Source: Hydnum rufescens UP504 | Taxonomy: Eukaryota; Basidiomycota; Agaricomycetes; Cantharellales; Hydnaceae | NCBI GenBank assembly: GCA_014904985.1 | Contig: MU128942.1 | Location: 1-64,000, forward strand | DNA length: 64,000 bases | Reading direction: 5' to 3' | Shown: one piece after another, positions 22,096 to 33,387 of the stretch | Position numbering within the stretch: position 1 is the first letter of the stretch | Layout: each line of letters begins with the position of its first letter | Translations under genes and position numbers: made by a program | Notes under the pieces: generated by a model | Told to the model about the DNA's origin: nothing | Databases searched by the model: none | The model's input: only the letters and a program-made list of their open reading frames with translations

Positions 22096-22361
22096 ATGCC
22101 TTATTGGACTCTGACTGATTGTCTTGGTCTTCTTTATTTTTTTGGGCAAATATTGATTGTATATTATTTATTCTACATTCATTTACTTGCTACTAATTCA
22201 TATGGCACTTGTGGCATCAGGCACTTGAGCACTTTTTGGATACTGGCAATTCCTGGTGTTGAGTTGTGCTCTTTCTCGCAACTCGTTACCACCACCCAAC
22301 AAGGCAGCCACCCAGATAAGACACAACCACACACCTGCCACTGTGGGCATGCGGTCACTAG
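22096..22361 (+). CDS. Candidate first exon of the FB1 right-arm gene (mirror copy 21530-21785 on minus)
   Basis: An open frame begins MPYWTLTDCLGLLYFFGQ and has a hydrophobic stretch at about residues 8-34 that could be a signal anchor. It ends QPHTCHCGHAVT, followed by AG and a GTGAGT donor at 22362 (phase 2). The same frame is present on the minus strand in the left arm, since the region is palindromic, and again in the contig-overlap copy (26096-26326 and 26636-26905). Being repeated in the palindrome is not independent evidence of coding. The matching region of FB2 (about 52926-53110) has a TGA five residues in. I regard it as a possible but unproven exon. Confidence 0.35.
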
Positions 22362-22471
22362 GTGAGTTCTTTTTTTTCATTAGTAGATACAACAGCACAA
22401 AAAGAGCAGCTTTCGCTGCTCTTTTTGTGCTGCTTTGAATTGTTTACTAACATATCTTTCATTATTTTCAG
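22362..22471 (+). other. Putative intron with internal hairpin, FB1 unit 1
   Basis: The donor GTGAGT follows ACTAG. A 36-nt inverted repeat (GCACAAAAAGAGCAGC / GCTGCTCTTTTTGTGC) is at 22394-22430. TTTACTAAC serves as branch site, and the acceptor is ATTATTTTCAG. Length is 110 bp. The exon after it (22472-22657) is 186 nt, a multiple of three. Confidence 0.6.
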
Positions 22472-22657
22472 GCACAGCAACAACTCGCCAAATGAGGCCC
22501 CAAATGGCAACAGGACAGATGGTAACCCCAGACGACATGACAGATGGCAACATGCCAAACAGCAATGCACCAAACGACAACACAATAGCCAATGACACCC
22601 AATGAGTGGCCCAAGGAACCACACACCTGCTGCGGTGGGTGTGTGGTGCTATATAAG

Positions 22658-22757
22658 GTGAGCTCCCCCTCAAGTAGATACACTGGCACAAAAAGAGCAG
22701 TGAAAGCTGCTCTTTTTGTGCTGGTTTTAATTTCTAACTAAAGTATCAATTTTTTAG
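22658..22757 (+). other. Putative intron with internal hairpin, FB1 unit 2
   Basis: The donor GTGAGC follows CTATATAAG. The hairpin is at 22686-22721, then TTTCTAACTAAAG and the acceptor TTTTTTAG. Length is 100 bp. The preceding exon ends in the palindrome (about 22618-22648), which reads NHTPAAVGVWCYI in the same frame. Confidence 0.6.
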
Positions 22758-25257
22758 GTTATTGACTGACCTACAACCAACAAAATGAAGAAAACAACAA
22801 ATGGAACAGACACCAGCCAAACGAAGACCCACCATATGAACCCTGAGCCCCCCAAAATGACAGTGTAAGCAGGAAACAGAAGATGAATCCAGCTACAGTC
22901 TGCGAAATGGAAATGAGGACAAAGAATGGGGATCACGGGGCCAATCTGAACATTGGGGTCCAAGGGAAAGAAGGGTCTTTGGATGGGTGAAATTGTCCTG
23001 TATAGACAGAGCCTATCTGGACAATAAATGAAGGGGTTGTTAAATCAGGGAATCACACCCTAGGTCCTCCTCTTGAGAGCCTATCAAAGGTGTGATAAGT
23101 GGGGTTGAGTTTTGGAATTTACCCTAACACCAGCAGCAGTTCAACTAGCTTTTCAACTGGGGATGGGGGGAAAGACAATAGAAATTCACATCTCCTGTGC
23201 TTAATATGCATCACAGAAAAGTGCTATGGTAACTGGCAGAAAGGTGGGATTAAGGCAAAAATGATGAAAAAGAAATCAAGTCAAAAGCTTCAAAACTGAA
23301 GGAGATATTCCAAAATCAAGTCAGAATAGGGGAATATGGCTTAACCAAGGTATTCCTCCCCTCCTACTGAACAAAATCCCCTAGGGAAAGGTGGAACTGG
23401 TCGCCCTAGATGTACCCTCCATTGGAAATAGGGTGCCGGAACCATAATTGCCTTTAATAATCAGAAACACGGAGGTAAAAGTGAAATGAGCCATGGGGAG
23501 ACTAAATTACAGAACACCAAGTTCTTATCCACTCGTTTTTCCCTTGGTACTGTTAAATGCGGATTTTCAGCTTCTTTCCAGGGGTGGTCGTTTCAAACGA
23601 ATCGGATCAAAACTGATGGAGTTATTGGCAAAATACTGAAGAATAGTGTGGAGCATGAGGTAAAATCGACCTGGAGGATGCAGTTCGCATCTGATAAATG
23701 CGTGTGTGGTACCGTTAGACAGGTATTGATTGTAGCTTTCTGGGTGCTGTCTTGCCAAGTCGATCCGATCAAAAATGAGGGAGATATTTGCGAAATACTC
23801 CTTGAGAGTATTGGAATAGCCCCTATTCAACATGTGACAAGTCCGCTGTAAGCAGGTTGGTTATCAACCAATCCAACTACTGTCCGCGAAGTTGAGCCGG
23901 GGACGAAGGAGGGAATCACAGAACTAATCTGGTTGTTCAGGTTCAAGTGGGGGAGGGTCTTTTGAACAGGGGAAATTGCAATGAGCCAGCAAAGCCCAAG
24001 CAATTAAGTGAGAATGTGTATTTCAGTCAAATTACCACACCCTAAGAATCCCTTCTTGAGACCTTAGTCAAAGTGTAGTTAGAATTCGCTTTTTGTAGTG
24101 AGAAATCACCCAGGGACCAGCAGCTGTTCAAGAAGCTTCAAACTGGAGGGAGGGGGAGAACTACTGAATTTGTGTGCTAGCTGCACCTAATATACAATCC
24201 AGACTTCGACTCAATAGAAAGTAAAAAAGTCGGACATAAGGGACACACAGAGAAAAAGAAATGAAGTCAAAATATTCAAAACTGATGGAGATATTCCAAT
24301 TTCAAGATAAAGGGGGAGATTGACACATTACATGCTATTCCTCCTTCAAACCTGGACAAGTTCCCTTAAGGAAAAGTGTAATAGGTCGCCCTGAGGGTCT
24401 TCTCCATCGGAAATAAGAGGGCCAGAGGTAATTCGCTATTTTGAATGGTGGAGCAAAGGGGGAGTCATGAGGAGGGAGTCGTCTTGTGAAAAATGGAGTT
24501 CGCATCCACTCATTTTGCCCTTGGTACCATTCGATGCGCACTTTCAACAGTCTTCAGGGCGTGGTACTCGCGAACGAATCCGATAGGAATTGGCTTCAAA
24601 AATCAAGAAATACTCCTTCAGAGTATGAATCATGGCAAGATATTGTTACAGGAACCGCATTTTTGATCTGTTCGTTTCATGTTTGGTACCGTTTGATAGG
24701 TACGATTCTTTCTGGGCGCGGTCGTTTTGAGTCGATCCAATCACAACTGATGGAGAAATTTAAAAAATACTCCTTCAGAGTAGTGCAGCCCCTATCTGGA
24801 TCATGTGACAGATCCATGAGTCCAGAATCGGAACTAGGCCCAGTCCATGTTGTTACATAATCACAATCTGTTGCCCTTAAGGCAGTAGGATGGCTTGGAA
24901 AGACAGTCAAGCCATACAGTCTTGAGGAAGAATGGCAAGTTGAATTGCCTTGTCCAAAGAAAATGGACTTGAAGTAGGGCATAAACTGCCCCTTTTTGAT
25001 GAGGACTGTTGAAGTCTGAAGGATAGTCAATAAATTGACTGGTGGACATGGTAAAGGAATGAGGCAATATTATGAGTTGGAAAGGGGTGGGAATCCAATT
25101 GACTTCTTGAATAAACGAATGGCAATAAAATTAAATGAGCATGGTGATGTATAATTGATTCATTCATAGGGAAAATGAGCCTCAGATGAGGATTCTATGA
25201 TGTAGGGATTTATCCCTCCAACACCGTGAGTCAAAGTGGGAGTCATGTTATGTAATC

Positions 25258-25282
25258 NNNNNNNNNNNNNNNNNNNNNNNNN
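25258..25282. other. Assembly gap (25 N)
   Basis: 25 Ns between the two copies of the 4.5-kb duplication. Confidence 0.99.
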
Positions 25283-28200
25283 GGGCCAAGAATCTAGAAA
25301 CAAATAAGTTGCGTTAGTTAAACATTAAATCATGCAAGAAAGAGCTTATGTGCTCTTTCTTGCACCACAAAAATAAATATAAAATAAAATAAAAACTCAT
25401 CCTGTAATACCACACACCGCCACAGTGGTGTGGTGGTTGTGGGACTCATTGCTCTGCATTGTTTCATGTCTTTTTGTGGCAGTCTTTACTGTGTGGTGTT
25501 CATTTGCCGTGTAGCCTTGGGCATGGGTTACTGTCTGGCGCATGTTCATGTGTGGGCTGTCATTTCAGGGGGCTCAGGGTTTGTATGGCAGGTCCTTCGT
25601 TTGGCCATGTGTCTGTTCCATTCATTGTTTTCTTCATTTTTGTTGGTTGTAGGTCAGTTGATAACCTAAAAAATTGATACTTCAGTTAGAAATTAAAACC
25701 AGCACAAAAAGAGCAGCTTTCACTGCTCTTTTTGTGCCAGTGTATCTACTTGAGGGGAGCTCACCTTATATAGCACCACACACCTGCCACAGTGGGTGTG
25801 TGGTTCCTTGGGCCACTTATTGGGTGTTGTTGTCTATTGCATTGTCATTTGGCACATTGCCGTTTGGCGCGTTGCCATCTGTCATGTTGTCTGGTGTTAC
25901 CATCTGTCCTGTTGCCATTTGGGGCCTCATTTTGGCGAGTTGTTGCTGTGCCTGAAAATAATGAAAGATATGTTAGTAAACAATTCAAAGCAGCACAAAA
26001 GAGCAGCAAAAGCTGCTCTTTTTGTGCTGTTGTATCTACTAATGAAAAACAAAGAACTCACCTAGTGACCCATGCCCGCAGTGACAGGTGTGTGGTCATG
26101 TCTTATCTGGGTGGCTGCCTTGTTGGGTGGTGGTAACAAGTTGCGAGAAAGAGCACAACTCAACACCAGGAATTGCTGGTATCCAAAAAGTGCTCAAGTG
26201 CCTGATGCCATGAGTGCCATATGAATTAGTAGCAAGTAAATGAATGTAGAATAAATAATATACAATCAATATTTGCCCAAAAAAATAAAGAAGACCAAGA
26301 CAATCAGTCAGAGTCCAATAAGGCATGATATGCTACATTGCAAAGTGGATTGGGTGATTTCTACTGTTCAGAATCAGTCCTAATTTGAATATATTGTTCA
26401 TATGTATGTATCCTACATGGGCGATTAATTATTTCAGACATTCTCTTTATTTTTCTATTTTTCACACCTTCAATTCCCTATTTAGGAATTGAAGGTGTGA
26501 AAAATAGAAAAATAGAGAGAACGTCCAAGATAATTAATCGCCCATGTAGGATACATACATATGAACAATATATTCAAATTAGGACCGATTCTGAACAGTA
26601 GAAATCACCCAATCCACTTTGCAATGTAGCATATCATGCCTTATTGGACTCTGACTGATTGTCTTGGTCTTCTTTATTTTTTTGGGCAAATATTGATTGT
26701 ATATTATTTATTCTACATTCATTTACTTGCTACTAATTCATATGGCACTTGTGGCATCAGGCACTTGAGCACTTTTTGGATACTGGCAATTCCTGGTGTT
26801 GAGTTGTGCTCTTTCTCGCAACTTGTTACCACCACCCAACAAGGCAGCCACCCAGATAAGACACAACCACACACCTGCCACTGTGGGCATGTGGTCACTA
26901 GGTGAGTTCTTTTTTTTTCATTAGTAGATCCAACAGCACAAAAAGAGCAGCTTTTGCTGCTCTTTTTGTGCTGCTTTGAATTGTTTACTAACATATCTTT
27001 CATTATTTTCAGGCACAGCAACAACTCGCCAAATGAGGCCCCAAATGGCAACAGACAGATGGTAACCCCAGACGACATGACAGATGGCAACATGCCAAAT
27101 GCAATGCACCAAATGACAACACAATAGCCAATGACACCCAATGAGTGGCCAAGGAACCACACACCTGCTGCAGTGGGTGTGTGGTGCTATATAAGGTGAG
27201 CTCCCCCTCAAGTAGATACACTGGCACAAAAAGAGCAGTGAAAGCTGCTCTTTTTGTGCTGGTTTTAATTTCTAACTAAAGTATCAATTTTTTAGGTTAT
27301 TGACTGACCTACAACCAACAAAATGAAGAAAACAACAAATGGAACAGACACCAGCCAAACGAAGACCCACCATATGAACCCTGAGCCCCCAAAATGACAG
27401 TGTAAGCAGGAAACGGAAGATGAATCCAGCTACAATCTGCGAAATGGAAATGAGGACAAAGAATGGGGATCACGGGGCCAATCTGAACGTTGGGGTCCAA
27501 GGGAAAGAAGGGTCTTTGGATGGGTGAAATTGTCCTGTATAGACAGAGCCTATCCAGACAATAAATGAAGGGGTTGTTAAATCAGGGAATCACACCCTAG
27601 GTCCTCCTCTTGAGAGCCTATCAAAGGTGTGATAAGTGGGGTTGAGTTTTGGAATTTACCCTAACACCAGCAGCAGTTCAACTAGCTTTTCAACTGGGGA
27701 TGGGGGGAAAGACAATAGAAATTCGCATCTCCTGTGCTTAATATGCATCACAGAAAAGTGCTATGGTAACTGGCAGAAAGGTGGGATTAAGGCGAAAATG
27801 ATGAAAAAGAAATCAAATCAAAAGCTTCAAAACTGAAGGAGATATTCTAAAATCAAGTCAGAATAGGGGAATATGGCTTAACCAAGGTATTCCTCCCCTC
27901 CTACTGAACAAAATCCCCTAGGGAAAGGTGGAACTGGTCGCCCTAGATGTACCCTCCATTGGAAATAGGGTGCCGGAACCATAATTGCCTTTAATAATCA
28001 GAAACGCGGAGGTAAAAGTGAAATGAGCCATGGGGAGACTAAATTACAGAACACCAAGTTCTTATCCACTCGTTTTGCCCTTGGTACTGTTAAATGCGGA
28101 TTTTCAGCATCTTTCCAGGGGTGGTTGTTTCAAACGAATCGGATCAAAACTGATGGAGTTATTTGCGAAATACTAAAGAATAGTGTGGAGCATGAGGTAA

Positions 28201-29799
28201 AATCGACCTGGAGGATGCAGTTCGCATCTGATAAATGTGTGTGTGGTACTGTTAGACAGGTATTGATTGTAGCTTTCTGGGCGCTGTCTTGCCAAGTCGA
28301 TCCGATAAAAAATGAGGGAGATATTTGCAAAATACTCCTTGAGAGTATTGGAATAGCCCCTATTCAACATGTGACAAGTCCACTGTAAGCAGGTTGGTTA
28401 TCAACCAATCCAACTACTGTCCACGAAGTTGAGCCGGGGATGAAGGAGGGAATCACAGAACTAATCCGGTTGTTCAGGTTCGAGTGGGGGAGGGTCTTTT
28501 GAACAGGGGAAATTGCAATGAGCCAGCAAAGCCCAAGCAATTAAGTGAGAATGTGTATTTCAGTCAAATTACCACACCCTAAGAATCCCTTCTTGAGACC
28601 TTAGTCAAAGTGTAGTTAGAATTCGCTTTTTGTAGTGAGAAATCACCCAGGGACCAGCAGCTGTTCAAGAAGCTTCAAACTGGAGGGAGGTGGAGAACTA
28701 CTGAATTTGTGTGCTAGCTGCACCTAATATACAATCCAGACTTCGACTCAATACAAAGTGAAAAAGTCGGACATAAGGGACACACAGAGAAAAAGAAATG
28801 AAGTCAAAATATTCAAAACTGATGGAGATATTCCAATTTCAAGATAAAAGGGGAGATTGACACATTACATGCTATTCCTCCTTCAAACCTGGACAAGTTC
28901 CCTTAAGGAAAAGTGTAATAGGTTGCCCTGAGGGTCTTCTCCATCGGAAATAAGAGGGCCAGAGGTAATTCGCTATTTTGAATGGTGGAGCAAAGGGGAG
29001 TCATGGGGAGGGAGTTGTCTTGTGAAAAATGGAGTTCACGTCCACTCATTTTTCCCTTGGTACCGTTCGATGCGCACTTTCAACAGTCTTCAGGGCGTGG
29101 TACTCGCGAACGAATCCAATAGGAATTGGCTTCAAAAATCAAGAAATACTCCTTCAGAGTATGAATCATGGCAAGATATTGTTACAGGAACCGCATTGTT
29201 GATCTGTTCGTTTCGTGTTTGGTACCGTTCGATAGGTACGATTCGTATCTTTCTGGGAGCGGTTGTTTCGAGTCGATCCAATCACAACTGATGGAGAAAT
29301 TTAAAAAATACTCCTTCAGAGTAGTGCAGCCCCTATCTGGATCATGTGACAGATCTGTGAGTCCAGAATCAGAACTAGGCCCAGTCCATGTTGTTACATA
29401 ATCACAATCTGTTGCCCTTAAGGCAGTAGGATGGCTTGGAAAGACAGTCAAGCCATACAGTCTTGAGGAAGAATGGCAAGTTGAATTGCCTTGTCCAAAG
29501 AAAATGGACTTGAAGTAGGGCATAAACTGCCCCTTTTTGATGAGGACTGTTGAAGTCTGAAGGATAGTCAATAAATTGACTGGTGGACATGGTAAAGGAA
29601 TGAGGCAATATTATGAGTTGGAAAGGGGTGGGAATCCAATTGACTTCTTGAATAAACGAATGGCAATAAAATTAAATGAGCATGGTGATGTATAATTGAT
29701 TCATTCATAGGGAAAATGAGCCTCAGGTGAGGATTCTATGATGTAGGGATTTATCCCTCCAACACCGTGAGTCAAAGTGGGAGTCATGTTATGTAATCC
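25283..29799 (+). repeat. Right copy of the 4.5-kb duplication starting at the gap
   Basis: Equivalent to 20743-25257 with an offset of about 4,540 bp. The first 300 bases carry many single-base deletions relative to the left copy, including inside the palindromes, typical of a poor contig end. After that identity is high. It holds a second copy of the FB1 central palindrome (centre near 26481), the FB1/GyD junction (27410/27411) and the nested solo LTR (28384-29764). Confidence 0.8.
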
Positions 29800-30142
29800 A
29801 AGGTCAAATACTGCCCTTGGGGCAATTGTATACACTGATAGTGATACAATAGGTGGACAAAAGTAGGCAAGTTGAATTGCTATAGCCTGGTTGAACTGGC
29901 TTGGAAATAAGTACAATTTGGATGGCCTGTTGAAGTGCCAAGGACAGACAAATAATTGTCTCGTATTTAGGGTGGAGGCAAAGTAAAAAGGACCATGGAT
30001 CCTGGGATGTGAATCCATGCTATTTGATGGCCAGAGGAATAATGAGTGTGGATACAAGAGAAATGTAGAAAAATGGATTCATTTGAGGAGGTAGTTGGGC
30101 CCGGATGAGGTATGTACATAATGGGATTTTATCCCTCCAACA
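27411..30142 (-). repeat. 3' LTR of GyD, enlarged by a nested solo LTR
   Basis: It starts TGTAAGCAGGAAAC and ends TATCCCTCCAACA. Without the nested element (28384-29764) and its short target duplication it is about 1,347 bp, matching the 1,354-bp 5' LTR at 38557-39910. The overlap copy begins at 22864. It contains tandem modules of about 170-185 bp built on GGTACYGTT...ATGCGGATTTT and ATCAAAACTGATGGAG. Confidence 0.8.
28384..29764 (-). repeat. Solo LTR nested inside the GyD 3' LTR
   Basis: A 1,381-bp segment from TGTAAGCAGGTTGG to ATCCCTCCAACA. It is absent from the GyD 5' LTR, where the sequence runs straight through (GTCCACGAGTCAAAG). It has the same terminal sequences as the GyD LTR but a different interior, so it is a related LTR family. 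The flanks are CCAC and CCGT (CCGC and CCGT in the overlap copy at 23847-25223), consistent with a 4-bp duplication that has since mutated. Confidence 0.8.
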
Positions 30143-30827
30143 TATTAGGCCCCAGCTAAGTCGTGGTCCCTCACAACAAGTTAAAAGAATGTGTGTGGTA
30201 TATAATTGGCCACGACTCCTATTTACGGCATGTTTGTGTGGCCTGGTGATTGCCAGATCCAGATGGTTTGTTCACTCTGTGTTCAGAACGTCCTCTCATC
30301 TCATCTCCATCCTTACTTTTGAACACAAGTGGAGTAGTCCTTGGGTTCATGTCAATCACGGGTCATTTCTTCTCCTTGGCCTTACCGATGATGTTGATCA
30401 ATTCAGCCATCCAAGGACTTTCATATGTGGCAAGAGGCATGATTGAGTTCCAATGCTGGAACACACTTCGGATCTCAACCTTAAGAGCCTTGAATCATGG
30501 GTCCGATTCATCTGCATGGTCTGTGAGTACAGTAAGAGCTCCTCAGAACAGCTTGTTTATCATGGCGAAGTAGTCATCTAATGAAAATGACTCATTGTGT
30601 AGCCTCAACAGAACGTCCTTCAGCGCATACACTGTGTCCGCAGCTTGGCATTGTTGCACTTCAATCACATCCAACCACTTGTACATCCCGGATGTCGACT
30701 TCTTGAAATTGATCATCAAGTCCTCAGTGCACCTTGAAATAGTGCTTGCATCATCCTGAATATGCTCAAATTCTCCACATAACAACTCGAATTCCCTTGC
30801 ATGCCTGTTCTGCATCTTGTGATACCC
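30143..30827 (-). pseudogene. 3'-terminal accessory ORF of GyD
   Basis: The minus strand has an open piece at 30543-30815 (MQNRHAREFELLCGEFEHIQDD...ADTVYALKDVLLRLHNESFSLDDYF), a helical, acidic protein. Further pieces run down to about 30250 (FKALKVEIRSVFQHWNSIMPLATYESPW), separated by stops. It follows pol in the same orientation, in the position of the coiled-coil ORFs near GyA and GyF. Function is unknown. Confidence 0.45.
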
Positions 30828-31649
30828 TCATTCATAAGTGCCCATCTGAGAAGATACTGCCTTGATATTCTTCATGACCTCATCAGACATGCTGATAAAG
30901 ACCTTGCCACAGGGTGCAGTCGACTTGGCCAACTCTTTCCCTTTAGTAGACGGATTGACAGGTGGAGGTGAGTCTGAGAGCTCCATGCTGATTTCGCCCA
31001 TGTCATGCCCTCCTTTCTTGTGTGAGCAGTGCAAGTTTTGAACCGATGTATCAATTGTCTCCATTGTTTCCGATTGATTTGTGGAAGGTGCAGGGCTACT
31101 CTGCCTCAACATGGTATCCGATTCAGGTTGACGTCGTTTAGTCATGTCCCTCGGCAGTGCTCGAGGTCGCCTATCATCATGCCAATATGACTCATCCCTC
31201 CTTCTATGTGAGGTCTTGTGGTCTGCATCTGACCTGGGCGAGTTTGGATAATGGGGGACATAGTGGTCCATCATGTTGCAGGTGAAGGTGAGTGGCCCGA
31301 CCTCGGTTAGTTCTTTGACTGGCATGATAATATGCTCAGCTTGATTATCATTAGTTTGATCATACTCATTTCCTATGGTGATGGTACGCTGTTCTTGAAA
31401 CTTGACAACAGTCATCATGCTAATCCTAATAAACCGGTTCAATGTCTTCATTCCGCCTGCGACATGGGCATCTCTTGATCCCCATGGCAACCAGTTGAAG
31501 AGCCTCAGAGGGAACTTGATCCCTGAGGGGAATTGAGGTGGGTCATACTGTGCATCCAGATTCTTGTGATAGTAACCCCACATTTCTTCATCAGCCATGA
31601 CATCTGGGTCAGTTTCATCTTTGGGTTTCAATTCAGGATCAAGGCCCAA
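30828..31649 (-). pseudogene. Pol C-terminal/linker ORF of GyD
   Basis: A 273-aa open frame with a Trp/Tyr-rich start (EEMWGYYHKNLDAQYDPPQF) and a long basic, Ser/Arg/Asp-rich middle (SPRSDADHKTSHRRRDESYWHDDRRPRAL). It comes after the integrase. The start may be internal to the former polyprotein. No known domain is evident. Upstream, the minus-strand piece 31650-31990 reads GVAKWFGPFIIIQHRPSGAYIIQQ, the integrase C-terminal SH3-like segment, in another frame. Confidence 0.5.
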
Positions 31650-32005
31650 TGTGCATCATTGCCAGGATTCATACTTAGATGTCCAATATTTATCCACTTC
31701 ATCAGGATCAGCCAAATTCCAGGGCTGGGACCTTCGAGGGGGAATTCTCCTGTGGGATATGGTGGATACATCCATTTCCTCCTCATCCTGATTCCAAACT
31801 GGGGTTCTAACAACTGCTCCTGATTGTCCCAAAAATGATAGAGCTTAAGTCTCTTCCATGCAATCAGTCTACGTAATATGATGCCATTCGGGTTGCTGAA
31901 TGATGTATGCTCCAGACGGCCTGTGTTGTATGATGATGAAAGGTCCAAACCATTTGGCCACCCCCTTGGATCCATGTTGATTATCTAGCACTTCGTTGTA
32001 CACGA

Positions 32006-33007
32006 TTACCCATTCGCCAGGAGCATATTCACCGGCAGCCATTCAAGCTGTGTGCTTTTGGTTGAATGCATCAGCCGCTCGTAATTGCGACTTCTCGTTT
32101 GCCAGAACTGCTTCTTCAAGAGCTCTTCCTTTTTGCTTAATTGTATAATCCTTAAAGCAAGGAGATCCTCCATCATCTGAACCGAACGCCAATCTAATGA
32201 GTGGAAAGTCTGATCCTTGATGTCATATGGCATCAGCGGGTGTTGACCATAAAGTAAGTAGTAAGGCATGTATCCCATGTTTTGTTTTACAGTAACGTGG
32301 TCTGCCCAAATAGCATATCCTAGGTAATCTGGCCAATTGTAGATATGGATACCACGTATTTTCCAAAGGGTGCTGATCCAAACTGCATGGCCACATTTGG
32401 ACTTCCCATTTGCTTGGGGATTGTAAGGTGAGATCTGTATGACTGGAACCTTATATTTATCCATCAGCATCTGAACTGGGCCTTTAAATTCAGACCTGTT
32501 ATTGATCATGAGCTGGAAAATGCACCCGTAATGACACATAACCTCGAAGAGGAAGTCTGCAACCTTGTCCGATGTGATATGTTTTAACTTGGTCGCTTCA
32601 AGAAAACTGGTGAGATTGTCGACCAAGTCAACTATATACTTATAACCATGTTTGCCTTTAGGCATATTGATGGAGTCCATATCGAACTGCCTGAGGACCA
32701 ACTTTGTATATTGAGGTTGGACAGGTATCTTATTCCTATACGTCAATCGAATCTGACACTCATGGCATGTCTGACAGTACTGGGCTATGAAATTGTACAT
32801 ATTTGGCCACCAGTAGGAGTCCCTTATCTTGCAAAATGTAGGATCGCGACCTCGATGTCCTGATTCATCATGTGCATCCTTGCAAATCCTGGTTTGGATA
32901 TCCATACTAAGAACAACCTGGAGAGGCAGTTTGTCCCCATTCCATTGCCACAGCATGTTTTCCAATAAAAAGAAGTGCCTTGCTTGGTTGGCTATCTGTA
33001 CCCGCAC
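32006..33007 (-). pseudogene. Integrase of GyD with catalytic residues lost
   Basis: A 333-aa open frame contains the HHCC zinc domain (DAHDESGH ... CQTCHEC) and the catalytic core. The first Asp is present (FDMDSINMP). The second is changed: IDNG is expected but the sequence reads INNRSEF (Asn codon at 32501-32503, Arg at 32495-32497). The third, expected GKVERGH or SERGH, reads GKSKCGH (Lys codon at 32396-32398, Cys at 32393-32395). Each change fits CG to CA or TG. The enzyme would be inactive even though the frame is long and open. TPYYLLYGQHPL-type sequence (MPYYLLYGQHPLMPYDI) confirms the family shared with GyA. Confidence 0.88.
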
Positions 33008-33357
33008 TTACAGTCCTCCAGCAGCTTCAAGTTCATTAGGTATGTGAGTAATTCATCCCAATGTTCCAAAGAATTGTACTCATAGACCTTATGCTTATGG
33101 TCTAACTTCTCAGATAGAGCCTTGTTGCTCAGAGCAATGGCCTTGCCCTCAAAGATCCCAACTAGCGTGTTTAATTCGAGGTCGTTCTTCTCGATTACAA
33201 TGGGAGCCGTCCATTCAACTTCCAAGGGGTTACATTCCCCAAGTTGACGGTTTAATGCAGTATTGGGTGAGTCCTGTTTGTTATCTTCATTGTCTGCAGT
33301 AATCTTTGGCATTTTTACCAACTTGATGCCTTCATCAGTCTCTGATTCATAGGCCAA
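32992..33357 (-). pseudogene. RNase H-integrase linker of GyD
   Basis: A 121-aa piece between RNase H and integrase: acidic start (MAYESETDEGIKLVKMPKI), then NDLELNTLVGIFEGKAIALSNKALSEKL and NSLEHWDELLTYLMNLKLLED. It precedes, and in the ancestor was continuous with, the integrase N-terminal domain. No catalytic motif is seen. Confidence 0.55.
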
Positions 33358-33387
33358 GTTGCTCGAGTCGTCCTCTGCCTGCCTTCA

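Larger units (their letters stand above)
21025..22862. repeat. Uninterrupted central palindrome of FB1
   Basis: About 0.92 kb on each side of 21940/21941 are near-perfect reverse complements with essentially no spacer (AATTCCCTA-TT-TAGGGAATT at the very centre). This is the part of the foldback not disturbed by later insertions. Such a sequence would form a long hairpin if single-stranded, or a double-stranded RNA if transcribed through. Confidence 0.85.
20743..25257 (+). repeat. Left copy of a 4.5-kb duplication ending at the gap
   Basis: This stretch is repeated almost base for base at 25283-29799, right after the 25-N gap. It includes part of FB1 (array and centre) and the first part of the GyD 3' LTR. 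Because the left contig ends and the right contig begins with the same 4.5 kb, the simplest reading is two overlapping contigs that were not merged, perhaps two haplotypes, rather than a true tandem duplication. Annotation of 25283-29799 therefore repeats this region. Confidence 0.8.
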
